Positions 1-7,664 of a DNA stretch of 64,000 nt are shown here, one piece after another (position 1 is the stretch's first letter; each line of letters starts with the position of its first letter). The translations under genes were made by a program, and so were the position numbers. Origin of the DNA: Pseudomonas sp. FEN (lineage in GTDB: Bacteria; Pseudomonadota; Gammaproteobacteria; Pseudomonadales; Pseudomonadaceae); NCBI RefSeq assembly GCF_904067045.1, contig NZ_CAJFDC010000036.1, forward strand, positions 1,070,001 through 1,134,000, given 5' to 3'. A model generated the notes under the pieces. It saw nothing but the letters and a program-made list of their open reading frames with translations. It was not told where the DNA came from and searched no databases.

Positions 1-1107
1 CGTTTCAGCGAGCTGAATACTCGCCTGGCCGGGCCTATCGACGCTTATGCGGTGCCGTCGCACTGGACCCGCAAGCAACTGCGCAGCATGGGCCGGGTCT
101 CGCGCTTCGCCGTGGGCGCCGCGGAAATGGCCCTGGCCGACGCCGGCCTGCTGGGCGACGACAGCATCCGCGACGGGCGCATGGGCGTGGCCTGCGGTTC
201 GTCCACCGGCAGCACCGACGAGATCAAGGCCTTCGGCCAGATGTTGATCAACTCCGTGGCCGAAGGGCTCAACGCCAATTCCTATGTGCGCATGATGCCG
301 CACACCACGGCGGCCAATATCAGCATCTTCTTCGGTCTCACCGGGCGCCTGATCCCCACTTCCAGTGCCTGCACCAGCGGCAGCCAGGGCATCGGCTATG
401 CCTACGAATCGATCAAGTTCGGGCGCTTGCCGCTGATGCTCGCCGGCGGTGCCGAGGAACTGTGTCCCACCGAAGCCATGGTATTCGACGCGCTCTACGC
501 CACCAGCCTGAAAAACGATGCGCCGCAGAGCAGCCCACGGCCTTACGACAGCGGCCGTGACGGCCTGGTGATCGGGGAAGGCGGCGGCATGCTGGTCCTC
601 GAAGAGCTCGAGCATGCCCTGGCCCGTGGCGCGCATATTCACGCGGAAATCGTCGGTTTCGGCAGCAACGCCGACGGCCAGCACGCTACCCGTCCGGAGC
701 AGAGCACCATGCGCCGGGCCATGGAGCTGGCCCTGGAAGATGCCGGCTTGACGGCGGACGCCATCGGCTATGTGAACGGCCACGGCACGGCCACCGAACA
801 GGGCGATATCGCCGAAACCCTGGCCACCAGCAGCCTGTTCGGCAGCCGCATGCCCATCAGTTCGCAAAAGAGCTTCCTCGGTCACACCCTGGGCGCCTGT
901 GGGGCGCTGGAGTCCTGGTTCAGCATCGAAATGATGAACCGTGACAGCTACATCCACACCCTGAACCTCGACCAGATCGACCCGCAGTGCGGCGAGCTGG
1001 ATTACCTGCGCGGCGAGTTCCGGCAGATGAGCCACGAGTACGTGATGAACAACAACTTTGCCTTTGGCGGCGTGAACACCTCGCTGGTGTTCCGGCGTTG
1101 GCGCTGA
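1..1107 (+). CDS. Beta-ketoacyl-ACP synthase, 3' part (5' end outside window)
   Basis: Condensing enzyme of the FabB/FabF thiolase fold, which extends an acyl chain on acyl carrier protein with malonyl-ACP. The frame is open from base 1, so the gene starts to the left; 368 residues are visible, against about 400-415 for the family, so only the first few dozen are missing. The Cys-His-His triad is visible: Cys codon 370-372 in SACTSGSQ, His 781-783 in GHGTATEQGD and His 883-885 in KSFLGHTLG. A lipoprotein gene follows after 28 bases behind its own ribosome site. Inference: this could be the last ketosynthase of an aryl-polyene-type cluster (ApeR-like) rather than housekeeping FabF, because housekeeping fab genes normally sit beside acpP, fabA or fabD. 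The family is certain; the pathway is not. Confidence 0.9.
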   Translation, partial: RFSELNTRLAGPIDAYAVPSHWTRKQLRSMGRVSRFAVGAAEMALADAGLLGDDSIRDGRMGVACGSSTGSTDEIKAFGQMLINSVAEGLNANSYVRMMPHTTAANISIFFGLTGRLIPTSSACTSGSQGIGYAYESIKFGRLPLMLAGGAEELCPTEAMVFDALYATSLKNDAPQSSPRPYDSGRDGLVIGEGGGMLVLEELEHALARGAHIHAEIVGFGSNADGQHATRPEQSTMRRAMELALEDAGLTADAIGYVNGHGTATEQGDIAETLATSSLFGSRMPISSQKSFLGHTLGACGALESWFSIEMMNRDSYIHTLNLDQIDPQCGELDYLRGEFRQMSHEYVMNNNFAFGGVNTSLVFRRWR

Positions 1108-1135
1108 CTTTTTGAAAACCTCTGGAGAAACCGGA

Positions 1136-1579
1136 ATGTCCTCCCTGCTTCGTGTTGCCCTTGTCGCCCTGGTCCTGTTGACGGCGGCGGGCTGTACCAG
1201 CAAACCCATCGTCACCCCGACCCGGACCCTCGCGCCGCAAGTCCTGGCCAGCCAGGATGAAGTGAAACAGGCGATTGTCACCGCCCTGGCCAAGCGCGAA
1301 TGGAGCGTGCAACGCGTCAATCCGGGTCAGGTCCAGGCCGAGATCACCGTGCGTGAGAAATTCCACGTCGAGATCGACATCAACTACAGCGCCAACGGCT
1401 ATGCCATCGCCTACCGCAACAGCAGTGGCATGGGTTACCAGGACGGCAAGATCCACAGGAACTACATCCGCTGGGTCACCCTGCTGGACCAGGATATCCT
1501 GGCCGAGCTGCGCGCTCATCATGACCAGCCGACGGCGCGTGCTATTGGGGTTGGCGAGGCGCAACCGCTGTCCCGGTAA
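1136..1579 (+). CDS. Small predicted lipoprotein, function unknown
   Basis: 147-residue protein with a short hydrophobic signal and a lipobox LTAAGC, lipidated Cys at residue 20, so it should be exported and anchored in the inner or outer membrane. The start at 1136 is chosen because GGAG lies 9 bases upstream and it places the signal peptide at the N-terminus; an in-frame GTG/ATG further upstream would add unlikely residues. The mature part is a single small alpha/beta-looking domain of about 120 residues rich in Tyr, Arg and Asn (AYRNSSGMGYQDG), with no motif I can name. It lies 28 bases behind the ketosynthase and is probably co-transcribed with it, which suggests a link to the lipid or polyene cluster. 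I do not recognise the family. Confidence 0.8.
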   Translation: MSSLLRVALVALVLLTAAGCTSKPIVTPTRTLAPQVLASQDEVKQAIVTALAKREWSVQRVNPGQVQAEITVREKFHVEIDINYSANGYAIAYRNSSGMGYQDGKIHRNYIRWVTLLDQDILAELRAHHDQPTARAIGVGEAQPLSR

Positions 1580-2023
1580 CAGCGTTGAAGGAGCATCTGA
1601 CGACGGCTCGGTAAGTTGAAACTTGCCGGTTGATCTGAGCGCGGTCCTTGTAGCTGGTTTGCCGGCGATAGCGATGCGACATTCAGCATCGTTATCGCTG
1701 ACGCACCACGGTCCTGTGGTGCGCCAAGCATCTGCGTTCAGCGGTGTTCTTGAAGACGTCATCGCGAGCAAGCTCTGCTCCTACAAGTGCCACGGCCATC
1801 CCGCTCACCCTAAGCCCTGCTCGACTTCAAACTTCCCGAACACGCGAATTTTGTGGCTGCTCGGAGCTTAGAAAAAGGGCTGGATCAGAGGAGCGGTAAT
1901 GCGGCTCGTGCCACACCACGCCTCGAGAAATTGCCAGTTCGAAATCACCGTCCTCGATTACCCAGACGCTCGACAGGACGGACTGTTGGCTCCCGGTCCC
2001 AGTGCGCGATATAACTCGACAGG
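1580..2023. other. Gene-free stretch with a REP-derived element
   Basis: 444 bases between the lipoprotein gene and the convergent acetyltransferase gene. The left half is occupied by a structured REP-type element (1647-1787). In the right half I see only short open frames without ribosome sites or recognisable protein features, and no clear terminator. Confidence 0.6.
1647..1787. repeat. REPIN-like element with nested hairpins
   Basis: The ends are inverted: CTTGTAG at 1647 and CTACAAG ending at 1787, with the right end carrying the typical Pseudomonas REP core GCGAGCAAGCTCTGCTCC and the left end a diverged copy. Inside are two further stem-loops: GCGATAGCGATGC / GCATCGTTATCGC (about 13-bp arms, one mismatch) and GCACCAC / GTGGTGC (perfect 7-bp arms). 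It is intergenic and non-coding. It resembles the paired REP elements common between Pseudomonas genes, probably mobilised in trans by a RAYT transposase that is not in this window. Confidence 0.7.
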
Positions 2024-2602
2024 TCAATCTTTAGCCACCTCACCTTTCCACGCATCACGCGTAAGTCGATACAGAACGTGCCTTGCCAGTGGATGCGCAG
2101 CGGGCAGCGTCGGATGATAAAAATCTTCGTCTACCCGGTGCTGCATGCCAAGTCGCTGCATCACCCGCTGCGACCGCTCGTTGGTGGTTGCTGTAAAGGC
2201 GACGATTTCCTCAAGTGCCAGTTCGCCGAAACCGAAGGCCAATGCAGCCCTGGCCGCTTCGGTTGCATAGCCTTGTCCCCAATAGTCATGAGCAAGACGC
2301 CAGCCAATCTCAATGCAGGGGCTGAAGGGAAGGTCCCGTCGGGGAACGGCCAACCCGGCAAACCCAATAAACGTCGACGTGGAGCGCAGTTCCACTGCCC
2401 AAAAGGTAAAACCGTGGTGCTCTTGGTGTTTGCCAATACCCTCTGCGAAGGCATCGCTCTCGGCAGCGCTCAACGGAGCCGGGAAATACTCCATCACATG
2501 CCTGTCCGCGTTCATTGCCTGAAAAGCCAGTTTGTCCGACGGTTTCCACAAACGCAGTCGCAGACGCTCTGTTGGAGCCGGTAGCTGTTTGCTTCTGTGC
2601 AT
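2024..2602 (-). CDS. GNAT-family N-acetyltransferase (RimJ/RimL type)
   Basis: 192-residue acetyl-CoA-dependent acetyltransferase. The family acetylates ribosomal protein N-termini or small amines; the substrate cannot be told here. Visible landmarks are the opening TERLRLRLWKPSD, the central strand EIGWRLAHDYWGQGYATEA, which carries the acetyl-CoA-binding loop (Q/R-x-x-G-x-G/A equivalent GQGYA), and NERSQRVMQRLGM, the classic last helix of RimJ/RimL-like proteins. The start at 2602 follows AAGGA about 12 bases upstream; two other ATGs lie within 7 bases but are out of frame. It is a single gene, convergent with the upstream lipoprotein gene and transcribed in the same direction as the LysR gene behind it. 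Confidence 0.88.
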   Translation of the reverse strand: MHRSKQLPAPTERLRLRLWKPSDKLAFQAMNADRHVMEYFPAPLSAAESDAFAEGIGKHQEHHGFTFWAVELRSTSTFIGFAGLAVPRRDLPFSPCIEIGWRLAHDYWGQGYATEAARAALAFGFGELALEEIVAFTATTNERSQRVMQRLGMQHRVDEDFYHPTLPAAHPLARHVLYRLTRDAWKGEVAKD

Positions 2603-2940
2603 CCATCATGTCCTTACTTATACAAATACGGGTAGAACCGATCTTTCACTCAACGCTTGTAATCGGCTTAGGCGTTCTTTCGCGAAAAAACTAGCCGGGA
2701 GATATGGCAGCCGCAAGGCTGCTGAGGCATTACAGGAAACACCCCACAATAGAAAATGAATCGCCGGACATTTCCCAGGAGATCTCAACACCTTGCAGCG
2801 GCCATATCGCCCGACTAGCCTTGGTCAGTCATCGCCCGCGCAGCGGTGTTGGAAAACGACCGAACCATGCAGTCCACAGACAACAAGCTGATAGCGCAAA
2901 ACTGCAAGCAAAGATTCTGTGCCGAATCCGGCTTCAAATC
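2603..2940. other. Gene-free stretch, nothing recognised
   Basis: 338 bases between the acetyltransferase start and the LysR stop codon. Open frames are short, overlap on both strands, lack a good ribosome site and show no domain signal. The stretch should hold the acetyltransferase promoter (read leftwards), but I cannot point to a convincing -35/-10 pair. Confidence 0.5.
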
Positions 2941-3840
2941 TCAGACCTGCGGCGCCGTCCGACGCGTCAGCAACTCGATAAACGCCTTGGCCATCGGTGA
3001 CTTCTGGTCCTTGCGCTGCACCAGCCACACCGCCGACACCGCATCCGGGTCGAGCAATGGCCGATAGACCACCCCGTCGATCCGGATCCGCTGATAGGAC
3101 GCCGGTAACACCGACACCCCCAGCCCCGCCGCCACCAGACCGATGATGGTCATCGCCTCGCCCGCCTCCTGGGCAAAGTGCGGGCTGAACCCGGCCTGCC
3201 GCGCCAAGGTCAACAACTGCGCATACAAGCCACTGCCGTAACTGCGCGGGAAAAACACAAAAGGCTCCAGGGCCAACTCGGACAACTGCATCCCGGCCTC
3301 GCTGCCGGCCGCCAGCGGGTGCTTGGCACTAAGCACCGCCACCAGCGGCTCACGCATCAGCTCCACCACGCTCAAGGCGTCCGGCACAGACAAAGGCCGC
3401 ATCAAGCCCACCTCGATGGACTCATCCATCAACCCATCGGCAACCGTCTTGCTGCTCATCTCCCGCAGGTTCAGGTGCACCGCCGGGAATGCCTGGCGAA
3501 AGGCAAAGATCGCCTGGGGAATGGTCGAGTTGAACGGCGCCGACGAGGTAAAGCCGATCTTCAGTTCCCCCAGCTCCCCCAACTGCGCCCGCCGCGCCAC
3601 ATCCGCCGCCTTGTCCACCTGCGCCAGCACCAATCGCGCTTCCTGCAAAAACAGGCGGCCCGCCTCGCTCAACTCGACCCGACGATTGGTCCGGTCGAAC
3701 AGCCGCGCCCCCAACTCCTGCTCCAGCGCCTGGATCTGCTGGCTCAACGGCGGCTGGGAAATCCCCAACAGCTCCGCCGCGCGGCCAAAATGCAGTTCTT
3801 CGGCCACCGCGATGAAGTAGCGCAAATGCCGCAATTCCAT
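2941..3840 (-). CDS. LysR-family transcriptional regulator
   Basis: 299-residue DNA-binding regulator. The N-terminal winged helix-turn-helix (residues 1-60) shows MELRHLRYFIAVAEELHFGRAA and ISQPPLSQQIQALEQELG, typical of the BenM/CatM-like branch; the rest (about 90-290) is the two-lobed effector-binding domain beginning LKIGFTSSAPFN. I choose the ATG at 3840, not the one at 3846, because GAGG lies 5 bases before it and family members begin MELRHLRYF. It is divergent from the MFS exporter gene at 3957, with 116 bases between, the usual layout for a LysR protein controlling a neighbouring transporter. The effector is unknown. LysR proteins commonly also repress their own promoter. Confidence 0.92.
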   Translation of the reverse strand: MELRHLRYFIAVAEELHFGRAAELLGISQPPLSQQIQALEQELGARLFDRTNRRVELSEAGRLFLQEARLVLAQVDKAADVARRAQLGELGELKIGFTSSAPFNSTIPQAIFAFRQAFPAVHLNLREMSSKTVADGLMDESIEVGLMRPLSVPDALSVVELMREPLVAVLSAKHPLAAGSEAGMQLSELALEPFVFFPRSYGSGLYAQLLTLARQAGFSPHFAQEAGEAMTIIGLVAAGLGVSVLPASYQRIRIDGVVYRPLLDPDAVSAVWLVQRKDQKSPMAKAFIELLTRRTAPQV

Positions 3841-3956
3841 GAACACCTCATCAAGTCGTAAAACCTATCAAACAGGTCGAACAATATATTGGAAAGAATA
3901 GTTAGCCAGCTATATGCTTTTTCCATTGCCTGACCGGCTGCTCTCCCGAGGTCCCC
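3841..3956. promoter_or_regulatory. Divergent LysR / MFS control region
   Basis: 116-base AT-rich spacer between divergent genes, expected to carry both promoters and LysR operator half-sites. A small inverted repeat TAGC-CA-GCTA lies at 3903-3912 next to an AT-rich run (AATATATT at about 3888-3895). The GTG start of the exporter follows GAGG at 3948-3951. The assignment of the operator is inference. Confidence 0.45.
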
Positions 3957-5234
3957 GTGAAAACTGCTGTCGCTCCCCTCGCTCACGATTTTCCGCCCAC
4001 CGCGCGAGACGATGTTGTCGCCCAACGCAACGACACCTATATCGAAAAAGGCACCCCGGCGTTCATGCGCACGGTGCTGGCGTTGTTCTCCGGCGGCTTT
4101 GCCACCTTTGCCCTGTTGTACTGCGTACAGCCAATGATGCCGGTGCTGTCCCAGGAGTACGGGATCAACGCGGCCCAGAGCAGCCTGATCCTGTCGGTGG
4201 CGACCGCCCTGCTCGCCATCGGCCTGCTGATCACCGGACCGATCTCCGACAGCCTCGGACGCAAACCGGTGATGGTGGTGGCGCTGTTCGGCGCGGCGCT
4301 GTTTACCCTCCTTGGCGCATTGATGCCCAACTGGCAGGGCGTGCTGGTGATGCGCGCCCTGGTGGGGCTCTCGCTCAGCGGATTGGCGGCGGTCGGCATG
4401 ACCTATCTGAGCGAGGAGATTCACCCCGGTCACATCGGCCTGGCGATGGGCCTGTATATCGCCGGCAACGCCATCGGCGGAATGAGCGGACGGCTGATCA
4501 GCGGCGTGCTGATCGACTTCGTCAGCTGGCACACGGCGATGCTGGTGATCGGCTTCCTGGCGCTGATCGCGGCGACGGTGTTCTGGAAAATCCTGCCGCC
4601 GTCGCGCAACTTCCGCCCCAGCCCATTCAATACCCGCAGCCTGATCGATGGCTTCACCCTGCACTTTCGCGACGCCGGCCTGCCGTGGCTGTTCCTGGAA
4701 GGCTTCCTGTTGATGGGCAGCTTCGTCACCCTGTTCAACTACATTGGTTACCGCCTGCTGGCCGAACCCTACGGCATGAGTCAGGCGTTCGTCGGCCTGT
4801 TGTCCATTGTCTATCTGTCGGGTATCTACAGCTCGGCGCAGATCGGCGCCCTGGCCGACAAACTGGGCCGGCGCAAGGTGCTCTGGGGCATGATCCTGAT
4901 GATGCTGGTGGGTATTGTCCTGACCCTGGTGACCCCGTTGCCAGTGGTGGTATTCGGTATCCTGCTGTTCACCTTCGGTTTCTTCGGCGCCCACTCGGTG
5001 GCCAGTAGCTGGATCGGTCGGCGGGCATTGAAGGCCAAGGGCCAAGCCTCGTCGCTCTATCTGTTTTGCTACTACGTCGGCTCCAGCGTGGCCGGGACCC
5101 TCGGCGGGGTGTTCTGGCACTACGCTGGCTGGAACGGCATCGGCCTGTTTATCGGCGCGCTGCTGGTGGTGGCCTTGCTGGTGGCGTTGAAGCTGGCGCG
5201 GTTGCCGGCGTTGCCGGGCAATGCAAAAGCCTAG
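3957..5234 (+). CDS. MFS transporter, YnfM-like putative exporter
   Basis: 425-residue inner-membrane protein of the major facilitator superfamily, a proton-driven transporter. After a cytoplasmic N-terminus of about 35 residues there are twelve hydrophobic segments. Loop 2-3 has the MFS signature in DSLGRKPVM and its second-half repeat in DKLGRRKVLWG; MALAMGLYIAGNAIGG-like residues near 160 fit the fifth helix of the drug/sugar exporter branch. The GTG start at 3957 is chosen because GAGG precedes it and an ATG (MRTVLALFSGG) further in would remove little but sits after the family-typical tail. It is divergent from the LysR gene, its likely regulator. The substrate cannot be told; related proteins are called putative arabinose or multidrug exporters. 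Confidence 0.88.
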   Translation: MKTAVAPLAHDFPPTARDDVVAQRNDTYIEKGTPAFMRTVLALFSGGFATFALLYCVQPMMPVLSQEYGINAAQSSLILSVATALLAIGLLITGPISDSLGRKPVMVVALFGAALFTLLGALMPNWQGVLVMRALVGLSLSGLAAVGMTYLSEEIHPGHIGLAMGLYIAGNAIGGMSGRLISGVLIDFVSWHTAMLVIGFLALIAATVFWKILPPSRNFRPSPFNTRSLIDGFTLHFRDAGLPWLFLEGFLLMGSFVTLFNYIGYRLLAEPYGMSQAFVGLLSIVYLSGIYSSAQIGALADKLGRRKVLWGMILMMLVGIVLTLVTPLPVVVFGILLFTFGFFGAHSVASSWIGRRALKAKGQASSLYLFCYYVGSSVAGTLGGVFWHYAGWNGIGLFIGALLVVALLVALKLARLPALPGNAKA

Positions 5235-5248
5235 TCACGATTGACCGG

Positions 5249-5277
5249 CTGGCGGTTGGCGCCGGCCAAGGTACACT
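5249..5277 (+). promoter_or_regulatory. Weak candidate promoter for ptuAB
   Basis: In the 77 bases between the MFS stop and ptuA there is CTGGCG, a 17-base gap and TACACT (5272-5277). Each hexamer matches the sigma-70 consensus at only three to four positions. A better -35 (TTGACC, 5241-5246) is too far from any -10. A weak promoter fits a defence gene kept at low level, but read-through from the MFS gene is also possible. Confidence 0.25.
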
Positions 5278-5311
5278 GGGCGCATCGTTCCGTTGGGAAA
5301 AGGAAGCCGGC

Positions 5312-6562
5312 ATGCGCCTGGACCACCTGCATATTCAGAATTTTCGTTGCTACGAAGATGCCCACTTTGATTTCCAGCCGGGATTCAATCTGGTGGTGGG
5401 GGTCAATGGGAGCGGGAAGACTTCGTTGTTGCAGGCGGTGGCGAAGTCTTTTACTGGCGTTGGCGGTGATGACGCGATGATCACCCTAGACACGCCTATC
5501 CTCGAAGAGGATGCTCGTTTTGTAATCGACAACTACGATGGTCGGATTCGATCCGAAAAGCGTCTCCCAGTTGTCCTTTCTGCGGTAGGAGATGCGTTCG
5601 GATTATCTGAATGGCGCATTCACGTAAGCCAGCCAAATGATGGCTTAGCAACTGAGCATGTAGGCAATCTGAAAGTCGATAAAAATGTCGATATCCCTGT
5701 ACTCGCCTTTTATCGCGCTAACCGCCGTTGGAAAAGCGCAGGTATTTCCGCAGAATTTGCTGCCCAACAAACAGTATCTCGTCAGGATGGTTATTCAAAC
5801 TGGTCAGATGCCGTTGTCGATCTGAAGGGTTTCGAGAGCTGGTTGATCGGAAAAACGCTGGAGCGCATGCAAAACCTTTTGGATGCCACGTCAGCAGCAA
5901 ATATCTTTGATGACGAGTTGGCACTGGTCAACCAAGCCATCCAAGTCGCTCTCCCTCAGGCAGGGAATCTGCGTTACGACTTACGGCTCCAGAGTCTCTT
6001 GATCAATATCGATGCAGGGAAAGCCGTTCCATTCAACAGCCTTAGCGATGGCCAGCGCGGCCTCATCGCCCTGATCGCAGATATCGCCCGCCGCATGTGC
6101 ATCCTCAACCCGCATATGGGTAAGGATGTGCTGAAAAACACCTCGGGCGTGATCATCATCGACGAATTGGATATCCACCTTCATCCGGCCTGGCAACGGG
6201 CCATTGTTTCGGCCCTGAAGAACGCCTTCCCCAAAGTCCAGTTCATCGCCGCCAGCCATTCGCCGCAGATCATCGGCAGCTTGCGCCCTGAAGAAATCAT
6301 CGTGCTGGACAACGGCGACGCCTCTCATCCACGCGTCAGCTATGGCCTGGACTCCAGCCGGGTGCTGGAAGAAGTCATGGGCGTCGCCCAGCGCAAACCG
6401 GAAATCGAGCGCCTGCTGAGCGAACTGTTCAACGCCCTGGAAAACAACGACCTGACAGAAGCCAAGGCACGCCTCACCGCCCTCAAGGCAAAAGCCCCAG
6501 ACCTGCCCGAGTTCGTCCGGGCCGAAGCCCTGCTCAAGCGCAAGGAGGTGCTCGGCAAATGA
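5312..6562 (+). CDS. ptuA: Septu-type AAA ATPase PtuA
   Basis: 416-residue ATPase of the SMC/Rad50-like ABC fold found in Septu anti-phage systems, where it assembles with the PtuB nuclease. Landmarks: the N-terminal strand LHIQNFRCYEDAHFDF, Walker A GVNGSGKTS (residues 30-38), a middle region of about 200 residues, the signature-like SLSDGQRG (243-250), Walker B with VIIIDELDIHLHP (catalytic pair D284-E285) and the switch histidine in AASHSPQ (H316). The start at 5312 has AAGGAAG upstream; longer open frame to the left overlaps the MFS gene and is not coding. Its stop overlaps the ptuB start (ATGA). The stretch 5521-5820 counts about 48% GC, well below the ends of the gene. Without PtuB it could be mistaken for an OLD- or RecF-like ATPase. 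Confidence 0.88.
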   Translation: MRLDHLHIQNFRCYEDAHFDFQPGFNLVVGVNGSGKTSLLQAVAKSFTGVGGDDAMITLDTPILEEDARFVIDNYDGRIRSEKRLPVVLSAVGDAFGLSEWRIHVSQPNDGLATEHVGNLKVDKNVDIPVLAFYRANRRWKSAGISAEFAAQQTVSRQDGYSNWSDAVVDLKGFESWLIGKTLERMQNLLDATSAANIFDDELALVNQAIQVALPQAGNLRYDLRLQSLLINIDAGKAVPFNSLSDGQRGLIALIADIARRMCILNPHMGKDVLKNTSGVIIIDELDIHLHPAWQRAIVSALKNAFPKVQFIAASHSPQIIGSLRPEEIIVLDNGDASHPRVSYGLDSSRVLEEVMGVAQRKPEIERLLSELFNALENNDLTEAKARLTALKAKAPDLPEFVRAEALLKRKEVLGK

Positions 6563-7203
6563 GGCAAGTGATCAAGGGAACTGAACCGGCTTCATTCACC
6601 GACTGGAAGGCCGCGGCAAACGAGGATTGGCAGCCCACCTATGACACGCTGCAAAACCCCGAAAAGCGCGAGTTGCACCTGAGCCTGCTACAAGAGCAAC
6701 ACTTCGCTTGTTGCTACTGCGGACAGGAGATCGATCTCGACAGCAGTCATATCGAACACTTTCGCCCCCAGGAAGATTTCGAGCATCTGGCATTGGCCTA
6801 TGAAAACCTGCACGCCTCATGCTTGAGAGAAACCAAACCCGGCAATCCGTCGCATTGCGGTCATCGCAAGGGCAACTGGTTCGACGAAGAACTTCATATC
6901 CCGCCCGTCCAGGCAGGCTGCGAACAACGTTTTCGTTATCTGCTCACGGGTGAGATACAAGCCTCGGGCAACAACGACCTGGCAGCCACGACGATGATCG
7001 GTGTGCTGGCCCTGGATATCGCCTACCTCAACAATCGTCGCGAAGAACTTCTACAAGGCTTCTTCGATGACGACTTTCTGCTAGAAGCCGAGGAGCAGGA
7101 TCTGCTCAAAACCATCATGGCTTTCCGTACGGTCGACGATGCCCGCGAAAGTCCCTTCAGCCATGTCATCGCCCGCTACGCGGAGCAGTTGCTCGGCCCT
7201 TAA
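6559..7203 (+). CDS. ptuB: Septu-type HNH endonuclease PtuB
   Basis: 214-residue HNH nuclease of the family annotated as retron Ec78/Septu effector PtuB, expected to cut DNA or RNA when the PtuA complex is triggered by phage. The metal/catalytic cluster is intact: C51-x-x-C54, S-H64-I-E-H67 (first HNH histidine), N83-L-H-A-S-C88 and C100-G-H102. The C-terminal half is helical without a named motif. The start overlaps the ptuA stop by four bases and has a strong AAGGAGG site inside ptuA, so the two are translationally coupled. The stop codon overlaps that of convergent gspM. No reverse transcriptase or msr/msd-like RNA lies upstream, so this is a stand-alone Septu rather than a retron. Confidence 0.88.
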   Translation: MRQVIKGTEPASFTDWKAAANEDWQPTYDTLQNPEKRELHLSLLQEQHFACCYCGQEIDLDSSHIEHFRPQEDFEHLALAYENLHASCLRETKPGNPSHCGHRKGNWFDEELHIPPVQAGCEQRFRYLLTGEIQASGNNDLAATTMIGVLALDIAYLNNRREELLQGFFDDDFLLEAEEQDLLKTIMAFRTVDDARESPFSHVIARYAEQLLGP

Positions 7204-7664
7204 TCTGCACGCCACACAACCTGCGCCACCAACAGCAGATCGCGCTTCTCCAGGCTCAACGACTGCAATACCGCGCCAGACTGCTCCGTCTGGTCCAACC
7301 ACTGCAGCAAGGCCACGGCATTACCGCTGATCGTGACCCGCAGCGACTGGCCGTCCTGGTCCAGTTGCTGCAACTCCAGCCCCGCCGCCGCCACCGTTTC
7401 ACTCAGCCGGGTCGACAAGGACCGGGAAGGGCTTGGACGATGACTCGCGGGCTGGGCGCGCTGGACTTCAGCCGCCAGCAGCAGGCGCTGTTGATACAAG
7501 CGCTCGCCCCTTTCCAGACGCTGTTGCGCCGGTTGCCACAAACCACTGAACAAGGTCACCATCAGCAGGAAAACCCCCAGGCCGACCAGCATCCTTCGAT
7601 CCCGCTGACCCAAGCCCTGCCACCTTTGCGTGAACGCCGCCGGTAACGCCAGTGACCTGATCAT
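7200..7664 (-). CDS. gspM: Type II secretion protein GspM
   Basis: 154-residue inner-membrane platform protein of the type II secretion system. There is a short cytoplasmic N-terminus, one transmembrane segment (about residues 27-44, MLVGLGVFLLMVTLFSGLW), a periplasmic coiled stretch (RLERGERLYQQRLLLAAEV) and a small ferredoxin-like periplasmic domain. It partners GspL. Length is normal (about 150-160). It is the last gene of the gsp operon; its start overlaps the gspL stop (ATGA) and its stop overlaps that of convergent ptuB, leaving no room for a terminator. Confidence 0.88.
   Translation of the reverse strand: MIRSLALPAAFTQRWQGLGQRDRRMLVGLGVFLLMVTLFSGLWQPAQQRLERGERLYQQRLLLAAEVQRAQPASHRPSPSRSLSTRLSETVAAAGLELQQLDQDGQSLRVTISGNAVALLQWLDQTEQSGAVLQSLSLEKRDLLLVAQVVWRAD

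Noticed and set aside
1827..2027. Short frame overlapping the acetyltransferase stop
   Set aside because: No domain, no ribosome site, and it depends on the REP flank.
2704..3000. 98-codon frame between the acetyltransferase and LysR genes
   Set aside because: No ribosome site, basic low-complexity translation, and it overlaps the end of the LysR gene.
3744..5120. Long frame opposite the MFS gene
   Set aside because: His/Gln/Glu-rich shadow translation; overlaps two well-supported genes.
5235..5311. Possible retron (reverse transcriptase or msr/msd RNA) upstream of ptuA
   Set aside because: Only 77 bases separate ptuA from the MFS gene and no reverse transcriptase motif exists in the window.
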